From: Acidobacteriota bacterium
Lineage (GTDB): Bacteria > Acidobacteriota > Vicinamibacteria > Vicinamibacterales > 2-12-FULL-66-21
Assembly: GCA_013362195.1 (NCBI GenBank)
Contig: JABFWM010000449.1
Coordinates: 1 to 10,362 of the forward strand
Length of the DNA stretch: 10,362 nt
Reading direction: 5' to 3'
Shown: positions 1-5,093 of the stretch, piece after piece
How positions within the stretch are numbered: position 1 is the first letter of the stretch
How the letters are laid out: each line of letters opens with the position of its first letter
The notes under the pieces: model-generated
Told to the model about the DNA's origin: nothing
The model's input: the letters and a program-made list of their open reading frames with translations, nothing else
The model's database searches: none
Program-made: the position numbers and the translations under genes

Positions 1-70
1 CCTATCACACTCACGCCGTTCTAAAGACGGCCTGCGCGTGTTCTGAATTTCGTCCCGCGGAAGGGGTCGC
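1..70. other. Non-coding end of the window, no gene recognised
   Basis: No plausible coding sequence is visible. GCCGT (15-19) and ACGGC (27-31) form a short inverted repeat around TCTAAAG. The CTAAAG inside it (21-26) is the same hexamer that flanks repeat copies 2 and 3, so this may be a decayed or partial fourth unit, but the evidence is thin. Confidence 0.35.
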
Positions 71-95
71 AGAGCGGGTCTTCAGGCCCGCCGCA
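71..95. repeat. Palindromic repeat, copy 1 (one base different)
   Basis: Matches copies 2 and 3 except for G in place of A at position 85, which turns one T-A pair of the stem into T-G on the plus strand. It is followed by TACGG instead of CTAAAG and begins 35 bases before copy 2. The shape of the three copies is that of REP-like elements. Confidence 0.8.
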
Positions 96-105
96 TACGG
101 TTCGT

Positions 106-130
106 AGAGCGGGTCTTCAGACCCGCCGCA
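106..130. repeat. Palindromic repeat, copy 2
   Basis: Identical to copy 3 over all 25 bases and followed by the same CTAAAGGT-like flank, so the exact repeating unit is 33 bases (106-138). It forms the same 7-base stem with TTCA loop on the plus strand (TGAA on the minus strand). Confidence 0.85.
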
Positions 131-138
131 CTAAAGGT

Positions 139-163
139 AGAGCGGGTCTTCAGACCCGCCGCA
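139..163. repeat. Palindromic repeat, copy 3 (abuts the ubiA stop codon)
   Basis: The core GCGGGTCTTCAGACCCGC is a 7-base stem with a TTCA loop. The flanks AGA before and CGCA after are shared with the other copies. The sequence CTAAAG that follows (164-169) also follows copy 2; here it supplies the reverse complement of the final Leu codon and TAG stop of ubiA. Copies 2 and 3 are identical over 25 bases and lie 33 bases apart. The hairpin sits right after the stop of the last gene and might slow or end transcription, but no T-run follows. Confidence 0.85.
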
Positions 164-1072
164 CTAAAGAAGGTAGGCGAGCGCGAAGCCGATCTGGGCG
201 ACGAACATCATGCGATACATGTGCGCCCACGAGACGTGGTTCTCCTCCACCGCGAGCTCTTCGGGCCGCCGCAGCATCAGGTAGCAGACATACAGGCCGT
301 AGCCGGTCATCACCACCGCGAGCAGCTGCAGCAGCAGGAAGCTGCCGGTCAGAACGCCGGCACATGCCCCGGCCGAGATCATCAGGAACGGGATCACGAA
401 CGACGGGGAGATCATCCACGCGGCGCGGCGGACGCCGTAAATGATCGGCAGCGTGCGGCAGCCGCCGCGCGCGTCCCCTTCCATGTCGGCGAAGTCCTTG
501 GTCGTCGACGCTCCGAGGAGGAAGAGCCCGAAGATGGTCCCGATGTACCACGGCTCGAGGCCGAACACCGTTTTGATCGATGACCACCCGGCGACCTTGA
601 GCAGCACGCCGCGGGGAATCGCGATCGTCACGTTCGCCCAGATGCCGAGGCGCTTGGTGCGAAACGGCGGGACCGAGTAGAGGACGGTGATGATCGCGGC
701 AATCACGACGATCCAGAAGCACTCGTGGCGCCCGCCGGGCTCGACGAGCCACGCCAGCCCGAATGCGAAAGCGTAGGTGAGCCACGTGAACGTCCAGGCC
801 GCGCGCAGCGAGAGACGGCCGGAGGGAAGCGGCCGCTTCGGCTTGTTCACACGATCGATCTCGAGGTCGTAGATCTGGTTCAGCGCGTTCGACGCGGCGT
901 TGAGCACCGCCGCCATCAGCGACCCGATCAGCGGATAGACGAGGAGATCCGGATGCCACGCTTCTCGCGGCGCGGCGCCGTACGCGGTCGCGGCGCCCGA
1001 TGCGAAGCCGAGCGCGGGCGCGACGAGCGTGAACGGGCGACTGAGCTCCAGCAGCAGCCGGAATCGGCTCAT
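164..1072 (-). CDS. UbiA-family membrane prenyltransferase
   Basis: UbiA enzymes move a prenyl group from its diphosphate to an acceptor such as a quinone-precursor ring, heme, chlorophyllide or a glycerol phosphate. The 302-residue protein has the expected number of hydrophobic helices and both Mg-diphosphate motifs: N65-x-x-x-D69-x-x-x-D73 in NALNQIYDLEIDRVNKPKRPLPSGRLS, abbreviated here to its N-Q-I-Y-D-L-E-I-D core, and D193-x-x-D196-x-x-x-D200 in KDFADMEGD. RPFTLVAP (12-19) near the N-terminus is also typical. The NKPKRPLPSG text resembles chlorophyll synthase, homogentisate prenyltransferase and archaeal-lipid branches more than UbiA or MenA in the strict sense. The ATG at 1072 overlaps the kinase stop (ATGA). 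The frame stays open far upstream, but that part is arginine-rich antisense-like text inside the kinase gene. Next to a prenol-activating kinase, it probably uses the diphosphate that protein makes. The acceptor is unknown. Confidence 0.92.
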   Translation of the reverse strand: MSRFRLLLELSRPFTLVAPALGFASGAATAYGAAPREAWHPDLLVYPLIGSLMAAVLNAASNALNQIYDLEIDRVNKPKRPLPSGRLSLRAAWTFTWLTYAFAFGLAWLVEPGGRHECFWIVVIAAIITVLYSVPPFRTKRLGIWANVTIAIPRGVLLKVAGWSSIKTVFGLEPWYIGTIFGLFLLGASTTKDFADMEGDARGGCRTLPIIYGVRRAAWMISPSFVIPFLMISAGACAGVLTGSFLLLQLLAVVMTGYGLYVCYLMLRRPEELAVEENHVSWAHMYRMMFVAQIGFALAYLL

Positions 1073-2496
1073 GCCGTCGTCCACCGGACGATGATTGATG
1101 CACACGCGGCCGCGGCGGCCGTGTTGATGAAGTTCAGCATGTCGTTGTTGAGAATGCCCGGCCCTTCGAGCGTGGCGCCAAGCCAGCTCTCGACGAGCGC
1201 GCCAATCGTTGCCGCGGCGACAATCGGAACGAGCGCCGCCGCGGGCACGATCCCGACCGCGATCGCAAGGGCGGCGAGCGCGAACGCGCCCACGAGTCCC
1301 GCCGCGGTGCCCTCGAATGACATGGCGCCGGACGTGCCGGGCGGCACGCGTCCGAGCGTCGTGATCGACCAGGTCCGGCGTCCCCACGCCTTGCCGATCT
1401 CGCTCGCTATGGTGTCGCTGCCGCCGGCGACGAGTGATGCGGCGAAGGCCACGCGCGCGAGCAGCGGATCGCCGCCGCCCACGGACACCGCGGCGGCAAT
1501 GGCGGCGACGCCGGTGTTGGCGATGGCATTGCCCGCGCCGCGGCGGCCCCCGCGCCCCTCCGCGATGCCGAGCACGGCCTTCCGCCGCAATCCGACGCGC
1601 GACGTCGCCGACGCGGCAAGAAATGCCGCGAGCAGGAGCACCCAGCCCTGCCAGCCGGCCGCGGTGAAGATGATGATCCCGATCACCGCCCCCGCGACCG
1701 CGCCCGACACGGATACGGTCCGGGCCTGATAGCCCGCCCACGCGGTCACGATGTTCGTGAGCACGGCCGCGGCCAGCGGCGGTTCGCGCGCCGCCCACCA
1801 CGTGCGCGCCGCCTCGGGATCGACGAGCAGCGCGATCCACAGCACGCCGCCCGCGGCGATCGCGACCGAGAGGTTGTCGTCGAGCCGCACCGGGATTGTT
1901 TCGACGGCCGCCGCGACGATCGCCGCGACCACCACCGCGGCGGCAATCTGCGGCCAGGACGGCGTCGGCGGGGCGGCGTCCCTGCACCACCAGGCGAGCG
2001 CGACCCCCGCGGCGCCCCCGAGCGCGACAAACGCCGCGCTGCCGCGGATCGTCTTGTCGCGATTCCACGGCCAGCGCCGACCATCGAGCGCGCGGCCCAC
2101 GAGCGTCGCCGAGCCGTCGCCGAGCGCGAGAATGCCCCACGCCGCGGCGACGACGTCGGGGCGCCGCGGAAACGCGGCGATGAGCAGCAGCACCGACGCC
2201 GGGTACAGCACGATGCCGTGCACCACGCGCGCGGTATCGCCGGGCCGGTACAAGCGCCGCACGAGACGCGGCAGCGCGAAGACATTGAAGAGGACGGCTG
2301 CCGCCGCGAGCGCCAGCGCCTGCCACCACGCAATCCAGCGCAGCAGCAGCGCGAAGGCGCCCATCGCGATGTGCACGAGTTGACGCGTCGTCTCGGAGTG
2401 CGCCGGGTCAGGAACGCGGCGCGTGATCCCGCCGGTCCCCGTCGGCGATGGATGCCGCGCGCCGCGCTGCTGCACGTCACGTCGCGGTACGGTCAT
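1069..2496 (-). CDS. Fused prenol kinase (VTE5/SEC59-like) and DUF92 prenyl-phosphate kinase (VTE6-like) membrane protein
   Basis: The 475-residue protein joins two membrane domains. Residues about 35-230 resemble the phytol/dolichol kinase group, which phosphorylates a prenol with a nucleotide triphosphate (often CTP): TTRQLVHIAMG (36-46), GDGSATLVGR (126-135) with WNRDKTIRGSAAF (144-156), and ETIPVRLDDNLSVAIAAG (199-216). Residues about 243-470 are DUF92, the family of plant VTE6 phytyl-phosphate kinase: GRRGAGNAIANTGVAA (317-332), GGSDTIASEIGKAWG (358-372), PGTSGAMSFEGTAAG (386-400) and ESWLGATLEGPGILNNDMLNF (436-456). In plants VTE5 and VTE6 act in succession on phytol to give phytyl diphosphate, so this one protein could do both steps in the membrane. 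The first 35 residues are hydrophilic and unconserved. The ATG at 2496 is chosen for its ATGA overlap with the preceding gene; the stop overlaps ubiA in the same way. The true alcohol (phytol, geranylgeraniol or a longer polyprenol) cannot be read from the sequence. Confidence 0.85.
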   Translation of the reverse strand: MTVPRRDVQQRGARHPSPTGTGGITRRVPDPAHSETTRQLVHIAMGAFALLLRWIAWWQALALAAAAVLFNVFALPRLVRRLYRPGDTARVVHGIVLYPASVLLLIAAFPRRPDVVAAAWGILALGDGSATLVGRALDGRRWPWNRDKTIRGSAAFVALGGAAGVALAWWCRDAAPPTPSWPQIAAAVVVAAIVAAAVETIPVRLDDNLSVAIAAGGVLWIALLVDPEAARTWWAAREPPLAAAVLTNIVTAWAGYQARTVSVSGAVAGAVIGIIIFTAAGWQGWVLLLAAFLAASATSRVGLRRKAVLGIAEGRGGRRGAGNAIANTGVAAIAAAVSVGGGDPLLARVAFAASLVAGGSDTIASEIGKAWGRRTWSITTLGRVPPGTSGAMSFEGTAAGLVGAFALAALAIAVGIVPAAALVPIVAAATIGALVESWLGATLEGPGILNNDMLNFINTAAAAACASIIVRWTTA

Positions 2497-3482
2497 GGCC
2501 GCGCCGATCGGGCGATCGCAACTGTTTCGCGCCAGTAGCCGAGCAGGTCCGCGAGCGTGCGGTCGATGGGAATCGACGTCCGCCAGCCCGTTTCGTCGAC
2601 GATGCGCGCCGCGCTGCCGAGGACGACGGGGTTGTCGCTGGGGCGCAGGCGGCCGGGATCCACTTCGACACGGACCGGCGTCCGCGTCAGCGACAGCAGC
2701 GTGTCGAGCAGATCGCCGACCCGGTAGGCGCGGCCGCTGCAGATGTTGTAGGGACGATGGGGCCGGCCGCGATCGGCGAGCGCGCGATAGGCCCGCACGG
2801 TATCGCGGACGTCGGTGATGTCGCGGCGCGCATCGAGGTTGCCGACGCGCAGGATCGGCGGCGCCAGTCCCGCCTCGATCTCCGCAATCTGTTTCGCGAA
2901 CGCGGAGGTCACGTACGAGGGGCCCTGCCGCGGGCCCGCGTGATTGAACGGCCGCGCCAGCAGCACCGGCAGCGGCGATTCATCGGCGGTCATTTCCTGC
3001 GCGAGCTTGCTCAATCCGTACGGGCTGGTCGGGCCGATTGCCCCGTCTTCCGTGATGGCGTCCGTCGACGGCCGGTAAATCAGCGCCGACCCCGGCACGA
3101 CGATGCGGCAGTCGAGTCCGAGCTCGCGCGCGCTCTCGACGAGATGGTGCGTGGCGAGCACGTTGCCGCGCAGGGCGCGCACCGGATCGTCCCACGATCG
3201 GTGATCGTCCGCGAACCCCGCGCAGTGATAGATGACGGACGGCGGCGCGGCCAGCAGCGCCGTCCGCACCGACGCGCGGTTCAGCAGGTCGACGGCCCGC
3301 CAGGTGACGCGCGAATCGGCCGCGAGCTCCGCATCGACGGCGCGGCCGCGCGCGTTCGACCACGCCTGCACGCGCTCGCCGTCGCCGAGCAGGCTCTCGA
3401 GCAGATGACGGCCGGCAAATCCCGTCGCGCCGGTGATCAGGCTCGACGGAGTCGAAGGACTCGAAGGCATCGAAGGATCCAT
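2493..3482 (-). CDS. NAD(P)-dependent 4-keto-6-deoxysugar reductase, GDP-6-deoxy-D-mannose reductase (Rmd) type
   Basis: Members of this group reduce the 4-keto group of a nucleotide-activated 6-deoxyhexose. Rmd itself turns GDP-4-keto-6-deoxymannose into GDP-D-rhamnose; related enzymes make dTDP-6-deoxytalose. The 329-residue protein has GATGFAG (18-24) for the cofactor, S132 in PGSALIY, Y155-x-x-x-K159 in SPYGLSKLAQE, and then RPFNHAGPRQGP (177-188), FAKQIAEIEAGL, LRVGNLDARRDITDVRD (211-227), YNICSG and RLRPSDNP (278-285). That series is typical of Rmd rather than of RmlD. The ATG at 3482 is the first possible in-frame start; the ATG at 3470 is an alternative, and no good ribosome site marks either. 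Residues 3-14 are four PSx triplets encoded by a 9-base tandem repeat. The stop overlaps the next start (ATGA). No GDP-mannose 4,6-dehydratase is in the window, so the true substrate may be the RmlB product. The family is secure; the substrate is not. Confidence 0.85.
   Translation of the reverse strand: MDPSMPSSPSTPSSLITGATGFAGRHLLESLLGDGERVQAWSNARGRAVDAELAADSRVTWRAVDLLNRASVRTALLAAPPSVIYHCAGFADDHRSWDDPVRALRGNVLATHHLVESARELGLDCRIVVPGSALIYRPSTDAITEDGAIGPTSPYGLSKLAQEMTADESPLPVLLARPFNHAGPRQGPSYVTSAFAKQIAEIEAGLAPPILRVGNLDARRDITDVRDTVRAYRALADRGRPHRPYNICSGRAYRVGDLLDTLLSLTRTPVRVEVDPGRLRPSDNPVVLGSAARIVDETGWRTSIPIDRTLADLLGYWRETVAIARSARP
3442..3477 (-). repeat. Four 9-base tandem units encoding PSx triplets
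   Basis: On the plus strand the units are CTCGACGGA, GTCGAAGGA, CTCGAAGGC and ATCGAAGGA. In the coding direction they give P-S-M, P-S-S, P-S-T and P-S-S at residues 3-14 of the Rmd-like reductase, just before the Rossmann fold. The copies differ at one to three positions. Confidence 0.7.
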
Positions 3483-3576
3483 TAAGGATCAAGGGGCGCA
3501 AAAAGCCAAACAGCGCGGCGCCCGCAACGATCAGGCTCCTCGACCCCTGTCCGCGTTCGACGCCCGGGCGCGCCCG
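3483..3576. other. 94-base spacer between rmlB and the Rmd-like gene, with inverted repeats
   Basis: This is the largest gap inside the gene row. Directly after the rmlB stop lies a 12-base palindrome, CGGGCGCGCCCG (3565-3576). Further along, GGGCGC (3494-3499) and GCGCCC (3518-3523) could pair around an 18-base loop that contains an A-run (a T-run on the coding strand). Neither is a clear terminator, since no T-run follows a stem in the coding direction. I see no convincing promoter or ribosome site. An in-frame TGA at 3491-3489 shows that the downstream gene cannot start earlier than 3482. Confidence 0.4.
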
Positions 3577-4590
3577 TCAGCGCCGGTTGCCGTAATGTTC
3601 CTGGTAGTACTTGCGGAACTCGGGATCCTCGTCCTTGATCGGACGCCACCACGACGGGTGGTCGCGATACCACGCGACGGTGTCGGCGAGTCCCTGCTCG
3701 AAGGCGGTCTGCGGGCGCCAGCCGAGCGACTGGAGCTTCGAGGTGTCGAGCGAATAGCGGCGATCGTGTCCGGGACGGTCGGCGACCGGCCTGATCAGCG
3801 ACTCGGGCCGCCCGACCAGCGAGAGGATGCGCCGCGTGAGATCGATGTTGCGGACGTGATTGCCGCCGCCGATGTTGTAGACCTCGCCATCGTCGCCGCG
3901 GTCGATCACGACGTCGAGCGCGCGGCAATGATCGAGCACGTGCAGCCAGTCGCGCTCGTTCAGGCCGTCGCCGTAGAGCGGCACCGGGACCTCGTCGATC
4001 GCATTGGTGATGAACAGCGGAATGATCTTCTCGGGAAACTGATACGGGCCGTAATTGTTCGACGCGCGGGTGATGACCACCGGCACCTGGTAGGTCGCCC
4101 AGTAGCTGTAGGCGAGCCGGTCGGCGCCTGCCTTGCTGGCCGAATAGGGATTGCGCGGCTTCAACTCGTCGCCCTCGCGGCTCGCGCCCGAGGAAACGCT
4201 GCCGTACACTTCGTCGGTCGAGATCTGCACGAAGCGCCGCAGCCGCGGCGCCTGGCGCGCCGCCTCGAGCAGGACGAACGTGCCGAAGACGTCGGTCATG
4301 ATGAACTCGCCCGCGCTCGCGATCGATCGATCGACATGCGTCTCGGCCGCGAAGTGGACGACGATCTCGGACGCGCGCACGAGCGGGTCGGCGACCGCCG
4401 GGTCCGAGACGTCCCCTTTGACGAACTCGTGCCGCGGGTGATCCATGATCCCGTCGAGATTCTCGAGGCGTCCCGCGTAGGTCAGCTTGTCGAGCGTGGT
4501 GATCCGCCAGTCGCCGTGCGCGGCCAGCGCATGACGGACGAAGTTCGATCCGATGAACCCCGCCCCGCCGGTGACGAGCACCTCAACCAT
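3577..4590 (-). CDS. rmlB: dTDP-glucose 4,6-dehydratase
   Basis: RmlB turns dTDP-D-glucose into dTDP-4-keto-6-deoxy-D-glucose with bound NAD+, the branch point to rhamnose and other 6-deoxysugars. The 337-residue protein is an extended short-chain dehydrogenase of normal length. It shows the NAD-binding GGAGFIGSN (8-16), the KLTYAGRLENL stretch (35-45), FAAETHVDRSI (80-90), the dehydratase triad T125-D126-E127 in STDEVYG, and Y149-x-x-x-K153 in NPYSASKAGAD. Later come TRASNNYGPYQFPEKIIPLFI and ERDWLHVLDHCRA. The frame is open for 18 more codons upstream to 4644, but the Rossmann fold starts at once after the ATG at 4590, so that start is chosen. It overlaps the RmlC-like gene by 8 bases. The triad and YxxxK make the assignment firm. 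Its substrate would come from the interrupted rmlA-like gene or from an RmlA elsewhere in the genome. Confidence 0.95.
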   Translation of the reverse strand: MVEVLVTGGAGFIGSNFVRHALAAHGDWRITTLDKLTYAGRLENLDGIMDHPRHEFVKGDVSDPAVADPLVRASEIVVHFAAETHVDRSIASAGEFIMTDVFGTFVLLEAARQAPRLRRFVQISTDEVYGSVSSGASREGDELKPRNPYSASKAGADRLAYSYWATYQVPVVITRASNNYGPYQFPEKIIPLFITNAIDEVPVPLYGDGLNERDWLHVLDHCRALDVVIDRGDDGEVYNIGGGNHVRNIDLTRRILSLVGRPESLIRPVADRPGHDRRYSLDTSKLQSLGWRPQTAFEQGLADTVAWYRDHPSWWRPIKDEDPEFRKYYQEHYGNRR

Positions 4591-5080
4591 CTTTGCGCGT
4601 CCAGTCGTAGGGCAGCGTGCCGTGCGGCTCGAGCCGGTATTCATCGGGATCGGTGTAGCGGTACGGCTCGGTCGGCACGTTCACGACCAGCGACGGTTCG
4701 GGGCCGATGCACTTCCACCCGTGGTAGACGAGGTTCGGCACCCGGACGAGCATCGGGTTCTGCATCCCGAGATAGAACTCGTTGATTGCCCCCTGCGTCG
4801 GCGATCCCTCGCGCGTGTCGACCAGGACCAGCTTCACCATCCCGGCGACGCACGCGAAGAAGTCGACCTGGTGCTTGTGGTAGTGCCACGCCTTCACCAC
4901 GCCGGGGTAAGTGGCCGACACGTACACCTGCCCGAACTTCTCGAACAGCCCTCCATCGTCGCCGCGAAGGATCTCCATCAGCCAGCCGCGCTCGTCGGGC
5001 ATGACCCGGAGCGGCTTCGTGACGACGCCCTCGATCGGCGTCTTCGTCGTCACCGCGAATTTGGCAGGTGCTGAACTCAC
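4583..5080 (-). CDS. RmlC-like cupin (dTDP-4-dehydrorhamnose 3,5-epimerase family), divergent active site
   Basis: Canonical RmlC epimerises carbons 3 and 5 of dTDP-4-keto-6-deoxyglucose on the way to dTDP-L-rhamnose. This 165-residue protein shows the cupin pattern of that family: PDERGWLMEILR (29-39), VVKAWHYHKHQVDFF (61-75), VKLVLVDTREGSPTQG (82-97), VPNLVYHGW (114-122), and PDEYRL with a terminal PYDWTRKDG. H66 aligns with the catalytic histidine of RmlC (H63 in Salmonella). However, D73 and V133 stand, by my hand alignment, where RmlC has the catalytic lysine and tyrosine. I recall this WHYHK-type subgroup beside rml genes in other bacteria and archaea, but its exact reaction is not clear to me. 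A GTG at 5086 is in frame, but it touches the AGGAGA box directly, so the GTG at 5080, 6 bases after the box, is preferred. It lies 13 bases after the rmlA-like stop and overlaps rmlB by 8 bases. It may be an epimerase or only a related cupin. Confidence 0.8.
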   Translation of the reverse strand: MSSAPAKFAVTTKTPIEGVVTKPLRVMPDERGWLMEILRGDDGGLFEKFGQVYVSATYPGVVKAWHYHKHQVDFFACVAGMVKLVLVDTREGSPTQGAINEFYLGMQNPMLVRVPNLVYHGWKCIGPEPSLVVNVPTEPYRYTDPDEYRLEPHGTLPYDWTRKDG

Positions 5081-5086
5081 GCACAC

Positions 5087-5092
5087 TCTCCT
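5087..5092 (-). promoter_or_regulatory. Ribosome binding site that fixes the start of the RmlC-like gene
   Basis: AGGAGA is followed by six bases (GTGTGC) and then GTG at 5080, an ideal distance. The longer frame from the GTG at 5086 would leave no spacer between the box and its start codon, so the shorter protein is favoured. Confidence 0.7.
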
Positions 5093-5093
5093 G

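Noticed and set aside
15..31. Rho-independent terminator for ubiA
   Set aside because: The inverted repeat has only five pairs around a seven-base loop and no T-run follows it in the direction of transcription.
71..169. CRISPR array
   Set aside because: The repeats are near-perfect palindromes with spacers of only about 8 to 10 bases, and those spacers are themselves partly repeated. No cas gene is present.
164..2329. UbiA frame open for over 1200 bases upstream, suggesting a 721-residue fusion
   Set aside because: The added part is arginine- and glycine-rich text lying inside the kinase gene, whose own frame has clear family motifs. The ATGA overlap at 1072 gives a normal 302-residue UbiA protein.
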